Shown here piece after piece: positions 34,411 to 45,109 of a DNA stretch of 64,000 nt. The notes under the pieces are model-generated. The model saw only the letters and a list, made by a program, of their open reading frames with translations. It searched no databases and was not told the DNA's origin. The translations under genes were made by a program, and so were the position numbers. Origin of the DNA: Ovis canadensis (taxonomy: Eukaryota; Chordata; Mammalia; Artiodactyla; Bovidae); assembly GCF_042477335.2 (NCBI RefSeq), contig NC_091260.1, positions 54,393,001 through 54,457,000 on the forward strand, in the 5' to 3' direction. Each line of letters begins with the position of its first letter. Positions within the stretch are counted from its first letter, which is position 1.

Positions 34411-34431
34411 TACTGAGAATACCCTAATCAC

Positions 34432-34627
34432 TGAAAGTGAAAGTGAAAGTTATTCAGTTGTGTCCAACTCTTTGGGACTCCATGGACTATACAGCCTATA
34501 GAATTCTCCAGGCTAGAATACTGGAATGGGTAGTCTTTCCCTTCTCCATGGAATCTTCCCAACCCAGGGATTGAACCCAGGTCTCCTGCATTGCAGGCAG
34601 ATTCTTTACCAGCTGAGCCACAAGGGG
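34432..34627 (-). mobile_element. Bov-tA SINE
   Basis: Starts with TGAAAGTGAAAGTGAAAGTT (inverted tail) and ends with an inverted head CAGCTGAGCCACAAGGGG. It forms an inverted repeat with the next SINE. Confidence 0.87.
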
Positions 34628-34630
34628 AGA

Positions 34631-34830
34631 GGGCTTTCCTAGTGGCTCAGATGGTAAACAGTCTGCCTACAATGTGGAAGACCTGGGTTTGATCCCTGGG
34701 TTGGGAAGATCCCCTGGAGCAGGGAATGGCACCCCACCCTAGTATTCTTGCCTGGAAAATCCAAATATCTGAGGAGCTACAGTCCATGTGGTCGAAAAGA
34801 GTCAGGCACAGCTGAATGACTATCACTCAC
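34631..34830 (+). mobile_element. Bov-tA SINE
   Basis: Head GGGCTTTCCTAGTGGCTCAG directly after the inverted head of the previous copy (3-4 bp apart). Body ends near ATGACTATCACTCACAC. Confidence 0.87.
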
Positions 34831-34973
34831 ACACTCACCATAATCACAACTTTGGTGTCCCCTGCAACCAGTGTTATCCTCAGTCTGCTACACAAGCTGG
34901 GACCATCTAATTATCTCACTGAGAAGGAATGGCAGATGTTGTTTGCTACCTACTTGGCAGCTGTTATGGGCTG

Positions 34974-35315
34974 AATATATGTGTCCCTTGAAAATTCCTA
35001 TGTCAGAGTTCTAATCCTTAAATGTGATAGTATTTGAAACTGAGGTCTTTCAGTAATTAGGGTTAGATGAGTTCAGAAGGGTGGGACCCTCATGATGGAA
35101 TTAGTGCCCTTATGAGAAGAGTCTCTCTCTTTCTCCCAGCACACATCTCAGGAAAGTCCGCATGAGCACACAGAAAGATGGTAGCCATGTCCAAACAGAA
35201 AGCAAATTGAACCCTGCTGGGCTGTGATATTGGCCTTTCCAGCCTCCAATTTTCTGTTGTTTAAGTCACCCAGACTATGGAATTTTCTTATGGTAGCCCT
35301 AGATGACTATAGCAA
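34974..35315 (+). mobile_element. MLT1-class MaLR LTR
   Basis: TGTTATGGGCTGAATATATG start, GGAATTAGTGCCCTTATGAG middle and CTGTTGTTTAAGTCACCCAG near the end follow the ancient ERVL-MaLR LTR layout. Confidence 0.72.
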
Positions 35316-35531
35316 TTCCCTTTCTTTCCTAATAGAAGCCTTACTTTTAATGAGTGGAAACCTCTGGTAACAGAATTCTAGTGGATAAATAATGATTTGT
35401 CTAAGGTAATTATTATAATATCATCCCCCTTTTCCAATAATGGGTTTAAGAATGGGCATGTCAATCAGCCAATGAGAATCAAAAGAAAGTTGGGATGAAA
35501 GGCCATAAAAAATTGTTTTTAGCATGACATT
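35316..35531. other. Short unassigned stretch
   Basis: A/T-rich, nothing recognised. Confidence 0.4.
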
Positions 35532-35543
35532 AGCCATGGAAGT

Positions 35544-35752
35544 AGGGCTTCCCTAGTGGCTCAGATGGTAAAGCGTCTTTCTGCAATGCAGGAGACCCGG
35601 GTTTGATCCCTGGGTTGGGAAGATCCCCTGGAGAAGGAAATGGCAGCCCACTCCAGTATTCTTGCCTGGAAAATCCCACAGATCACGGAGCTTGGTAGGC
35701 TACTGTCCATGGGGTTGCAAAGAGTTAGACACGATTGAGTGACTTCACTTTC
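35544..35752 (+). mobile_element. Bov-tA SINE
   Basis: Complete SINE starting AGGGCTTCCCTAGTGGCTC, bounded by target duplication AGCCATGGAAGT (35532-35543) and AGCCATGAAAGT (35753-35764), one mismatch. Confidence 0.92.
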
Positions 35753-35865
35753 AGCCATGAAAGTCAGAATCCGCTAAGGAGTGTGTAACAATTCACCTGT
35801 CAAATCAACTAGCCCTGAAAATGGATGGTGCAAGAGCATCAGGGCCATACCTGGTCATTGCTGCC

Positions 35866-36790
35866 AGCAAGCACATGAAAAGATGCTCAACATCGCTCAT
35901 TATTAGAGAAATGCAAATCAAAACTACACACTGAGATATCACCTCACACTGGTCAGAATGGCCATCATCAAAAAAAAAAAAACAACAACAACAATAAATG
36001 CTGGAGAGGGTGTGGAGAAAAGAAAAGAGGGTGTCTTGCACTTTTGGTGGAACGTAAATTGATACAGCCACTATGGAAGATAGGATGGTGATTCCTTAAA
36101 AAAGAAAAACAGAAAAAAACTAGGAATAAAACCACCATATGACCCAGGAATCTCACTACTAGACATATACCCTGAGGAAACCAAAACTGAAAAAGACACA
36201 TGTACCCCAATGTTCATTGCAGCACTATTTACAATACCTAGAACACGGAAGCAACCCAGATAGTAATTGACAGATGAGTGGTTAAAGAAGCTGTGGTTCA
36301 TGTATACAATGGAATATTACTCAGCCCTTAAAAGGAACACATCTGAGTCAGTTCTAATGAGGTGGATAAACCTAGAGCCTATTATACAGATTGAAGTAAG
36401 TCAGAAAGAGAAAAAGAAGTATCATATACTAATACATCCAGGAAAATGGTACTGATTCAATTATCTGCATGACAACAATGGAGACACAGAGAACAGACTT
36501 ATGAACACAGTGGGAATGGAGGAAGGAGATGGTCAGATGTACGGAGAGAGTAATATGGAAACTTACATTACCATATGTAAAATAGATAGCCAGTAGGAAT
36601 TTGCTGTGTGACTCAGGGAACTCAAACTGGGGCTCTGTAACAACCTAGAGGGGTGGGATGAGAAGAAGATGGGAAGGAAGTTCAAGAGAGAGGGGACATA
36701 TGTATACCTATGGCTGATTCATGTTGATGTTTGGCAGAAACCAACACAATTCTGTAAGGCAATTATCCTTCAATGAAAAATAAATAAATT
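35866..36790 (+). mobile_element. 5'-truncated ruminant L1 3' end
   Basis: Matches 20262-21150 of the large L1, beginning at AAGCACATGAAAAGATGCTC. It has an A/CAA run at 35971-35996 replacing a stretch of ORF2 and an A-rich 3' end. Only the last part of ORF2 and the 3' UTR are present. Confidence 0.87.
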
Positions 36791-36859
36791 TAAAAGACAA
36801 TAAAAAAGAAACAGGGAAAAGATAAATTTAATTTTAAAAAATATCCTTTTTATTCTTCC

Positions 36860-37085
36860 CCTTCCTTTCTCTAGTGTGGTTGGAGCTGCAGCAGCCATCT
36901 TGTAACCAGGAGATAAGATACATGAGGAAGACAAGCTAATACCCTGATGATGGTGAGGCCAAGGGTGCTTCAAGATTTTAGTGAGCCATTTAGTCAGCCC
37001 TGGGACTTCATGTTCAGTAAGGAATAAATGTCCTTATTGTTCACACTCATCTGTCAGCTTTCTGTTATTTGAAGCTGAATGGAAT
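36860..37085 (+). mobile_element. Possible ancient ERVL/MaLR LTR tail
   Basis: GCAGCCATCTTGTAACCAGGAG, GGAATAAATGTCC and CTTTCTGTTATTTGAAGCTGAATG resemble the 3' part of an old mammalian LTR with an AATAAA signal. Family unassigned. Confidence 0.4.
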
Positions 37086-37214
37086 AATCGCATTGATAAA
37101 GGAGGAAGTCACCAGACTCCTCCCCAGGCAAGCTGAATTCCAAAAGGCATTTAGCCAATGGAAGGCTGTACCATTTCTATATACCCAGGGTATGCTTAGC
37201 GAAAGTGCCTCCTT

Positions 37215-37460
37215 ACCAGTAAAGTTAAGAGCTCTAGCTTTAGAATCAGATGCATGTGTTCAAACCCTAGCTTTTAAGCTAATTAACTATGTGACCCTAA
37301 GAATATTCCTCAACTGCTCTATGCCTCAGTTTTATTCCCATCAAAACCTAGGAATAATAATAGCGATTAACTCATAGGGTTGTTGTGAGAATATAATGAG
37401 ATGATACCTATGAAGTGCTTAGCACAAGGTATATAGCATGGCATATAATAATCACTCAAA
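37215..37460 (+). mobile_element. MIR SINE
   Basis: MIR order is visible: AACTATGTGACCCTAAG, CTCTATGCCTCAGTTTTATT, CATAGGGTTGTTGTGAGAA, GAAGTGCTTAGCACAAGG. Close to full length. Confidence 0.8.
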
Positions 37461-37708
37461 TATTTACTATGCTCCATGACAGAAGATGAAGTGTAAGGTT
37501 TCAGGATTTAGTGGACAAGAATGTCCAACATAGATATGTGCAACTCTTGATCATACAGGCTGACAAATCAAGAAGAACTTTTGCTTTGGAATGTCTGAGG
37601 GGTTTTAAGTTATAAAGGGAGTGAGGCTCCTAGGCAGAGGTAGGGATATAGCTTGAAATTTTCCGACCTAATTTTCGTCTGGTTGTTTAGAAACGTTTAA
37701 ACTTTCTG
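37461..37708. other. Unassigned sequence
   Basis: Nothing recognised. Confidence 0.4.
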
Positions 37709-37908
37709 TGTGCTTGCTCAGTCATGTACTATTCTTCTTGACCCCATGGACTGTAGCCAGTGTCCTCTGTCCATGGAATTCCCCAGGCAAGAATTCTGGA
37801 GGGAGTTGCCATGCCTTCCTCCAGGGGATCTTCCCCACCTAGGAATCGAACCCATACCTCCTACCTTGGCAGGGAGATTCTTTACCATTGAGCCACCTGG
37901 GAAGTCCT
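37709..37908 (-). mobile_element. Bov-tA SINE
   Basis: Antisense body, then an inverted tRNA head ending CATTGAGCCACCTGGGAAGTCC. Confidence 0.85.
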
Positions 37909-38149
37909 TAGGAACATTACTCATTACTCATCTCCTTATTGGTGCTTAACCTCAGGCATCAACACTCAAATTGTCAGTAAACAAAGACCCTAGGGAGCCT
38001 AATTTGGGATGGATCATCAGTGCAATGAGTGGAGAAGATTTAAAGACCTAAGAGAGTTTACTTAAATTATTATGCCCATCAGATAACTTTGATGCTGGTA
38101 GATCTTCAAAGGCTCCATGAATAAGAACATTAATGGCTTATGGCCTAGA
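37909..38149. other. Unassigned sequence
   Basis: Nothing recognised. Confidence 0.4.
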
Positions 38150-38335
38150 ACTTGCCCTCTACACAGATGGTTCTCCATCAAAGTGACCCTGTCCTGGGGG
38201 AATATTAGAAGTTTGTGGTTGTTGCAATGACACCCCTGGCATTTAATGGTCAGGGGGCATGGATATTAAACATCTTGCTATACACAAGACAGTTCTATAC
38301 GGCAATGGATTATCTCAGCATCCAATTGGATATTC
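38150..38335 (-). mobile_element. MER5A-like hAT DNA transposon remnant
   Basis: CCTGGGGGAATATTAGAAGTTTG, ATGGATATTAAACATCTTGC and ACACAAGACAGTTC keep the order of the MER5A-type consensus. Termini not preserved and orientation uncertain. Confidence 0.5.
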
Positions 38336-38640
38336 CTGTACATGCAAAGTGTGTTTATAAGAAGCCTAGAATCTAAGTTGGCTTTGATATTAAAACCAAA
38401 GTATTTTTGCACGGTTTTAACATGCTCTAGATTAGAAAGGAACGTCATTATTGTGGAGATGGAAGGATGGTTGGGCTGTGTTCTGTTTAAAATGTTAATG
38501 CAGATTGTTTACCATTTCAGAAAACTCCATCACCAGCATTCTAGTAATTAGCTAGTATATTACCTGATGCCATCTGCACTTGCAAATATTGCACTCATGG
38601 AGGTTTTCACTCTAGGTGCAAGCACCTGTTGTACTCAGTG
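38336..38640. other. Unassigned sequence
   Basis: Frame 38342-38551 is open for 69 codons but shows no recognisable feature. Confidence 0.4.
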
Positions 38641-38650
38641 TCTTCCAGAG

Positions 38651-38910
38651 TTGCTGCTAAGTCGCTTCAGCCGTGTCCGACTCTGTGCAACCCCACAGAC
38701 AGCAGCCCACCAGGCTCTGCCGTCCCTGGGATTCTCCAGGCAAGAACACTGGAGTGGGTTGCCATTTCCTTCTCCAATGCATGAAGGTGAAAAGTGAAAG
38801 TGAAGTTGTTCAGTCCTGTCCAACTCTGAGCGACCCCATGGACTACAGCCTACCAGGCTCCTCCATCCACGGGATTTTCCAGGCAAGAGTACTGGAGTGG
38901 GGTGCCATTG
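38651..38910 (-). mobile_element. Bov-A2 SINE (dimer)
   Basis: Antisense dimer with GCATGAAGGTGAAAAGTGAA linker. Target duplication TCTTCCAGAG (38641-38650) and TCTTCTAGAG (38911-38920), one mismatch. Confidence 0.92.
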
Positions 38911-39404
38911 TCTTCTAGAGCAGTCCTGACCAAATATCAACACACTGAAATACACATTATCTTATTTAAAAGTTTTCCCCTCTTCTCTTTTCTTTATATC
39001 CCTACTAAGGTACTATGTTAATTTACTTTTAATTATAAAATTAAAATTTTATTTTAAAAAGAAAAGAATTTAATTATACAAGTGGTATGTACAATTATCT
39101 ACAACCTTCATTTCAGGAGAGGACAGAGGATGTCACAAAACATTTGTTATAAAGGAGGGGTATTTGCGTTTGATAAAATGGAGAACCACTACTCTATGGG
39201 GACTTTTTTTTTTTAAGTAACCTTTACACTGAAGTAAACATACATGCAGAAAAATGTAATTTAATTTATAAATTAAAATTTTAAAACCTACTCATCTCCT
39301 CAGATGGATCCTAATATTACCAGTTCCATAGAACTCCGCTTTATCCTCCTCCTGGTCACTTCTCACTCACTATCTTAACACCAGAGATTAATACTGCCTA
39401 CTTT
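38911..39404. other. A/T-rich unassigned sequence
   Basis: Contains AATTTAATTTATAAATTAAAATTTTA-type low-complexity stretches. No gene seen. Confidence 0.4.
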
Positions 39405-39533
39405 TTGTCTTGGAGGGTTTTTTTTTTGCCACACTGCTCGGTCTGTGGGATCTGTTTCTCGATCAGGGGTTGAACCTGCACCACAGCATTGAAAGCCGTG
39501 AATCCTAACCACTATGACACCAGGGAACTCCCA
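39405..39533 (-). mobile_element. CHR-type SINE, antisense
   Basis: T-run followed by an inverted head ending CCACTATGACACCAGGGAACTCCC. Confidence 0.75.
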
Positions 39534-39589
39534 ATGTTGTCAAGTTTTCATTAAAACTTCAAGTAAAGGATTATAACTATGTGAGGCAA

Positions 39590-39728
39590 TGGCTGTGTTA
39601 ACTAACTTTATTCTGTCCATCATTTCACAATATATATAATATTCAATAAGTATATCAAGTCATATCATTGTACACATTAAACTTACACAGCATATTTCAA
39701 TTATATCTCAATAAAACTGAAAAAAAAC
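39590..39728 (+). mobile_element. L1 3'-terminal fragment
   Basis: CATCATTTCACAATATATA and TTATATCTCAATAAAACTGAAAAAAA match the old L1 end with AATAAA and A-tail. Confidence 0.6.
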
Positions 39729-39975
39729 TTCATTTAAATGATGTCACAAAATTCTGTACTTATGTATGTGTGACTTTTTTGATCAACATCATATTTGTGA
39801 GAACCATCTATGCTGCTGCACATATTGGTAACTCATTCTCATTGCTGATACTGTTCTTTTGTACAAATGTAATGGAATATATTTTACCCATTTGACTGTT
39901 GATGAATATCTGGGTAGTTTCTAATATTGGACTATAAGAATAGTTGCTTCTCGAAGTATTCTTGTAAATATTTTT

Positions 39976-39977
39976 GT

Positions 39978-40019
<42 letters not shown>
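39976..40019. repeat. (AT)n microsatellite
   Basis: About 20 uninterrupted AT units directly left of the Bov-tA target site. Confidence 0.93.
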
Positions 40020-40020
<1 letters not shown>

Positions 40021-40036
40021 CCAGAAGTGTACCTAG

Positions 40037-40248
40037 GGGGATTCCCTGGTGGCTCAGACGGTAAAGTGTCTGCCCACAATGCAGGAGATCCCGGGTTTGA
40101 TCCCCAGGTTGGGAAGATCCCCTGGAGAAGGAAATGGCAACCCACTCCAGTACTCTTGCCTAAAAAATTCCATGGATAGAGGAATCTGGTGGGCTACAGT
40201 CCATGGGGTCGCAAAGAGTCGGACACGACTGAGCAACTTCCCTTCCCT
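40037..40248 (+). mobile_element. Bov-tA SINE
   Basis: Complete SINE with perfect 12-bp target duplication AAGTGTACCTAG at 40025-40036 and 40249-40260. Confidence 0.93.
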
Positions 40249-40389
40249 AAGTGTACCTAGAGAGTAGTACTGTTGAATCATAAGTGTGCATTTGTTGAGC
40301 TTTAATGGATTCTGCCAGTTTTCCAAAGTGGTTGAAATGATTTGCCCTTCCTGTGCAGCTATGAGAGTTCCATTTGCTCTACACTCTCA

Positions 40390-40796
40390 AGTTTAGACAT
40401 TTAAATGTATTCTTCCAACCCCACCTGATAACAAATCTTTCCCTCCGGGCTTTAAGAAACTAGCAAGGATGGAGGGTGATCCCCTCAGCACAGAATGCTC
40501 TCTGAATGTGCTCAAGGCTGAATGTTGCCGGGGAGCATAGCTGGTGAGTGCTGTGAGCAAGGGCTTGGCTGAGTGACAGCCACGCGCAGCCATCTCTGGG
40601 GCTCTGGAGCTCCCACTGCATCTCAGGGGGAGGATGACTCAACACCAAGGCCCTTCAGGCAGAGAAGAAATTGTTCGAATGTGCCTGGCCTCCAGCCTAG
40701 GCTCCAGCCTCCTGCACAGGTGGAGAGTGAAGTAAGCAGAGCAGGCTATCAGCCAGAGAGCAGACTCCAGGTAGGTGGGAGTGGGAAACTCAGGGT
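40390..40796. other. Apparently single-copy sequence
   Basis: Higher GC than its surroundings and free of recognised repeats. It contains a splice-donor-like CAG/GTAGGTGGG near 40770. I do not call an exon because no conserved frame is evident. Confidence 0.35.
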
Positions 40797-40850
40797 GTCT
40801 GTGTGTGTGTGTGTGTATGTGTGTGTGTGTGTGTGTGTTTGTGTGTGTTA
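40797..40850 (+). repeat. (TG)n microsatellite
   Basis: Interrupted TG dinucleotide array (one TA, one TT) next to a Bov-A body. This is a common arrangement for ruminant microsatellites. Confidence 0.93.
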
Positions 40851-40938
40851 GTTGCTCAGCCATGTCCTACTCTTTGTGACCCCATGAACTATAGCCTGCC
40901 AGGTTCCTCTGTCCATGGAATTCTCCAGGCAAGAAAGC
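40851..40938 (-). mobile_element. Bov-A fragment, antisense
   Basis: GTTGCTCAGCCATGTCC to TTCTCCAGGCAAGAA only. The tRNA head is missing. Confidence 0.8.
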
Positions 40939-41064
40939 CAGAGAAATATGGCCATTTATATAGCCAAAGTCGGGGTATAAATGGTTATATAGTTCCAACA
41001 TGTTTGCAAATCTGATATATTTAGAACTGTTTTTTTTAAATTAAGGTTATTATTCATTTCTTTA

Positions 41065-41390
41065 AAAAAATAATTTTATTTACTTATTTTGGTTGTACTG
41101 GGTCTTCCTTGATGCACGGGTTTTCTTCTAGTTGTGGGGAGCGGGGTCTACCCCTTGTTGCAGTGCAGGGGCTTCTCATTGTGGAGGCTTCTCTTGTTGT
41201 GGAGCACAAGTTGTAGGGCACACAGGCTTCAGAAGTTGTGGTTCCTGGGCTCTAGAGCACAGGCTGAACAGCTGTGGCACACGGGCTTATTTGCTCCCTG
41301 GAATGTGGGATCTTTCTGGACCAAGGATCGAACCCGTGTCTCCTGCATTGGCAGGCAGATTCTTTATCTGGGCCACCAGGGAAGCACTAG
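41065..41390 (-). mobile_element. Long CHR-type SINE (CHRL-like), antisense
   Basis: Inverted A-rich tail (TAATTTTATTTACTTATTTTGG), then GTTGTGGAGCACAAGTTGTAGG-type tandem middle and a head ending CTGGGCCACCAGGGAAGC. About 325 bp, longer than ordinary CHR copies. Confidence 0.78.
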
Positions 41391-41828
41391 AACTAGGTTT
41401 TTAATCAAAAATTTAATTCATTATACAGGGAAAACTTTTCCCCAACCACCACAAATGTTTCTTCATACCATGAAAAAATAAAACCTCTTTGCCTCTTAGG
41501 TTGCCAATCTTCCAGGATCCTTCCCCAAGAAAGGCTTCAGTTCTCTGTCAAAATTGTCTATTTTGTCATTTAACTTTTGATCAGGTAATTAAAGTTAATT
41601 TCCAGTCCATATTTGATAAACTGTATGTCTTTCTTACTTATATATTCATTATTTTATTGAATTCTGATGTGATACATGAAAATTTGTACAAATAATTTAA
41701 AATTCTTGATGTTTTCTTTCTCTAGAGATTTACTTTTGTTTCCAACAATACCTCAATCGATTTTAATTGACCTGAAACCATGCTTTAGACCTGTGAAAGC
41801 TAATTTTTTGTTTAATTAGTTCATGAGT
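41391..41828. other. A/T-rich unassigned sequence
   Basis: Nothing recognised. Frame 41489-41695 has no feature. Confidence 0.4.
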
Positions 41829-41840
41829 ATATAGCCCTTC

Positions 41841-42200
41841 AGTTCAGTTCAGTTCAGTCGCTCAGTCGTGTCCGACTCTTTGCGACCCCACGAATCACAG
41901 CACGCCAGGCCTCCCTGTCCATCACCAACTCCCGGAGTTGACCCAAACTCATGTCCATCGAGTTGGTGATGCCATCCAGCCATCTCATCCTCTGTCGTCT
42001 CCTTCTCCTCCTGCCCCCAATCCCTTCTAGCATCAGAGTCTTTTCCAATGAGTCAACTCTTTCCATGAGGTGGCCAAAGTACTGGAGTTTCAGCTTTAGC
42101 ATTATTTCTTCCAAAGGACAGCCAGGACTGATCTCCTTTAGAATGGACTGGTTGGATCTCTTTGCAGTCCAAGGGACTCTCAAGAGTCTTCTCCAACACC
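41841..42200 (-). mobile_element. 5'-truncated BovB with 12-bp target duplication
   Basis: Last ~360 bp of BovB in antisense, ending (left) in repeated AGTTCAGTTC. Perfect duplication ATATAGCCCTTC at 41829-41840 and 42201-42212. Minus-strand frame 41854-42228 still reads the basic C-terminal tail, so this copy is young. Confidence 0.93.
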
Positions 42201-42354
42201 ATATAGCCCTTCTTACTATCTTTATCATGGCTGGTTGAAAACTTCAATTTTTGCTTTGCTAACTGAACAAAACTCTAAGACAAAAGCTATGTTCAGTGTT
42301 TGGTTCATGATCCTTCCAGAAGCAGCCTGTGCCTACCCAAGAACAGACATAGAG

Positions 42355-42572
42355 CTATGGCTCAGATGGTAAAGAATCTACCGCACTGCAGGAGACCTGG
42401 GTTCAATGCGAGAGACCTAGGTTTGATCCCTGGGTTCGGAAGATCCCCTGGAGGAGAGCATGGCAACCCACTCCCGTATTACTGCCTGGAGAATCCCCAG
42501 AGGACAGAGGAGGCTGGCTGGCTACAGTCCATGGGGTTGCAAAGGGTCAGGCACAACTGAGCAACTAAGCAT
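42355..42572 (+). mobile_element. Bov-tA SINE with duplicated B-box segment
   Basis: GAGACCTGGGTTCAATGC is followed by GAGACCTAGGTTTGATCCC, so the B-box region is present twice. The body ends GAGCAACTAAGCATAC. Confidence 0.83.
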
Positions 42573-42778
42573 ACATCTTCAGTGAGTTATTAAGCTTCTC
42601 TGGGTTTCATCACTTTATCCTTAGAATGAGGGGACTGGGCATAGTCCAACTTCCTTGCTGATAAGAAGTACCTGAGGAAACTTGTTCAAGGTATGGTTTC
42701 CCAGGCCACAGGGTCTAAGATTCCAACTTAGTGGGACTGCAACTGCAATTAAGAATTTTTATTACTGACAGACTCCTT
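42573..42778. other. Unassigned sequence
   Basis: Possibly an eroded MIR (GGGTTTCATCACTTTATCC); not called. Confidence 0.3.
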
Positions 42779-42789
42779 AGGTGATTCTT

Positions 42790-42998
42790 GGGCTTCCCTG
42801 GTGGCTCAAACAGTAAAGAATCTGCCTGCAATGTGGAAGACCTCAGTTCAGTCCCTAGGTTGGGAAGATTCCCTGGAGAAGGGAATAGCTACCCATTCCA
42901 GTATTTTTGCCTAGAGAATTCCATGGACAGAGGAACCTGGCAGGCTACAGTCCATGAGGTTGCAAACAGTCAGACATGACTGAATGACTAAACTAACT
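42790..42998 (+). mobile_element. Bov-tA SINE
   Basis: Target duplication AGGTGATTCTT (42779-42789) and AGGTGGTTCTT (42999-43009), one mismatch. Complete head and body. Confidence 0.91.
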
Positions 42999-43133
42999 AG
43001 GTGGTTCTTATTATCAGAAAGTTGAAGGGAATACTGAGATTAAAATAATTTTATTATAATTTTATTTGGTTTTGCCCCAGGCAAACAGGTGGTGGGTATG
43101 AGGGGTACAGACCATAAAGTTTGTTGTTTAGAC

Positions 43134-43240
43134 CCTAAGTCGTGTTCGACTCTTCCCAACCCAGGGATCAAACCCAGGTCTGCTGCAAGTCCCCTGCATT
43201 GGCAAGTAGATTCTTTACTGCTGAGACACCAGAGAGGCTT
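43134..43240 (-). mobile_element. Internally deleted Bov-tA, antisense
   Basis: CTAAGTCGTGTTCGACTC runs directly into CCCAACCCAGGGATC, skipping most of the Bov-A body. The inverted head ends GACACCAGAGAGGCTT. Confidence 0.72.
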
Positions 43241-43399
43241 ACAGACCCTAAAGATTCAGGCTCTATTTTTCCTGGTATACCTGACATAAAGCCGAATAAG
43301 GGAAGTGAAAACATTTATTTTGCAAAATTGAGGGTTTTAGTTTTCATACAAATTGTGAATAATAAATTTATATTTATTATTTAATATAAATAAATAATG

Positions 43400-43550
43400 A
43401 GACTGGCTTTGGGTTGAAAGTCAGATGTGTCTGGCTATGGCAATGCCACTAAGGAGCTGTGTGACCTTGGAAAAGTCACTTACTTCTCTAGACCTGTTTC
43501 CTTATGTATACAATGGAAGGGTGGAACAGGCAGTACCTGATTTTGATGAT
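43400..43550 (+). mobile_element. MIR SINE
   Basis: GAGCTGTGTGACCTTGGAAAAGTCACTTAC and CTGTTTCCTTATGTATACAATGG follow MIR. Confidence 0.8.
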
Positions 43551-43839
43551 TTTATTTGTTTGTTTCACATTGATACATCTCTGAACTTGGAATGCATCTC
43601 ATAATCGATGGTGTCTTACAAATATTATAGTTTTTTTCTTCGCTTTTACAATCTATAGCAGATCAGAATCAGTTAAGTACCATACTGAGAAATTTACCTC
43701 TAGCCTGGGAGGCTTCTGGGCCCTGGACATGATGGGACACCAGTTGACTATGAGAACTGTCTATCATAAACTAGGTATTATCTTATCCTCCAAATTATAA
43801 AACTAAACCTAAACAGTAGCCTTTCAAAGTAGAAGCAAT
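43551..43839. other. Unassigned sequence
   Basis: Nothing recognised. Confidence 0.4.
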
Positions 43840-43848
43840 ACATATATG

Positions 43849-44124
43849 CTGCTGCTGCTGCTGCTAAGACGCTTCAGTCATGTCCAACTCTGTGCGATCC
43901 CATAGATGGCAGCCCACCATGCTCCCCCGTCCCTGGGATTCTCCAGGCAAGAACACTGGAGTAGGTTGCCATTTCCTTCTCTGATGCATGAAAGTGAAAA
44001 CTGAAAGTGAAGTCACTCAGTTGTGTCCGACTCTTCACGACTCCATGGACTGGAGCCTACCAGGCTCCTCCATCCATGGGATTTTCCAGGCAAGAGTACT
44101 ATAGTGGGGTGCCATCACCTTCTC
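43849..44124 (-). mobile_element. Bov-A2 SINE (dimer)
   Basis: Antisense dimer with GCATGAAAGTGAAAACTGAA linker and (CTG)n at left. ACATATATG at 43840-43848 and again right of the element is the likely target duplication. Confidence 0.9.
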
Positions 44125-44158
44125 CGACATATATATGGGCTTATATTTTATACATATA

Positions 44159-44366
44159 TGGGCTTCCCTGGTAGCTCAGACAGTAAACAATCTGCCTGCA
44201 ATGAGGGAGACCCGGGTTCGATCCCTGAGTTGGAAAGATCCCCTGGAGAAAGAAATGGCAACCCACTTCAGTATTCTTGCCTGGAGAATCTCATGGACAG
44301 AAGAGTCTGGCGGGCTACAATCCATGGGGTCACAAAGAGTAGGACACGACTGAGTGACTAACATAT
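44159..44366 (+). mobile_element. Bov-tA SINE
   Basis: Head GGGCTTCCCTGGTAGCTCAG, canonical B box GGTTCGATCCC at 44215-44225, body ending GAGTGACTAACATATTTAC. Confidence 0.9.
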
Positions 44367-44734
44367 TTACATACATAAAATGAGGCTGGAGCAGTCTGAA
44401 GGTACAGGTAAACTATCACAAGCTGGTGGCCCAGAATCCCATGGTACCTGCTCCTACTGCCTTGCATTCTCTTCCTCTAGTAATTCTCACAGCCTCATGG
44501 GAATTCCCCATGACCAGTTATTGCAGGAGGCAAATAAGGGGAATCAAGCTCCTGAATCATTGATCCATCTGCATGGTCTGCCATTCCAGCTGAAATGGGA
44601 CAACTGCTGCCCTTCCACTCAGGTGACCCTGAGGTACAGTGGAAAAGAAAAGTCCTCTGAGAGGGCAGGATTTGGGGTGTGCACTTTATTCTTTACTTCA
44701 TATGTAAGTAAAGATAAACTGAGTACAGATCTAT
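44367..44734. other. Apparently single-copy sequence
   Basis: The + strand frame 44380-44769 (129 codons) is the longest ORF outside repeats in this area but runs into a (TTTA)n tail. No domain recognised, so no gene call. Confidence 0.35.
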
Positions 44735-44907
44735 ACTTATTATATTTATTTATTTATTTATTTATTTGACTGTGCTGGATCTTAGTTGTGGCATGAGGAA
44801 TCAATTCCCTGGCCAGGGATTGAACACAGCCCAATCCCACCCCCAACCCCCAGCAGCTTTGGATTGGAAGCACAGAGTCTTAACCACTGGACCACCAGGG
44901 AAGTTCC
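44735..44907 (-). mobile_element. CHR-type SINE, antisense, with (TTTA)n tail
   Basis: (ATTT)n at 44739-44768, then TGTGCTGGATCTTAGTTGTGG and an inverted head ending GGACCACCAGGGAAGTTCCC. A C/A-rich insertion (CCCACCCCCAACCCCC) lies in the middle. Confidence 0.78.
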
Positions 44908-45063
44908 CAGATCTATGCTTATTAATAAGCCCTCACAGCTGATCAGGGACTGGGAAAGAACAAACAAGGACAGGAAATGTGACATGAAGGTCTGGGGGAG
45001 AGGTACATGGATCGATCTTCCAGAATGGTCACTGAATGTGAAAATGTTCATATCTCATGAGGA
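44908..45063. other. Unassigned sequence
   Basis: Nothing recognised. Confidence 0.35.
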
Positions 45064-45109
45064 GTAGGCAGAAGAATGACCCTCAAACCTAATATATGTT
45101 CTCTTACAT

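Larger units (their letters stand above)
39740..40385 (-). mobile_element. Ancient L1 fragment, antisense, split by (AT)n and Bov-tA
   Basis: ACTGTTGATGAATATCTGGGTAG and TGCCAGTTTTCCAAAGTGGTTG are antisense L1 words in the right order. Interrupted at 39976-40019 and 40037-40248. Confidence 0.6.

Noticed and set aside
44210..44230. tRNA genes (many GGTTCGATCCC B boxes across the window)
   Set aside because: They are heads of Bov-tA and CHR SINEs; the cloverleaf is not maintained and each is joined to a SINE body.
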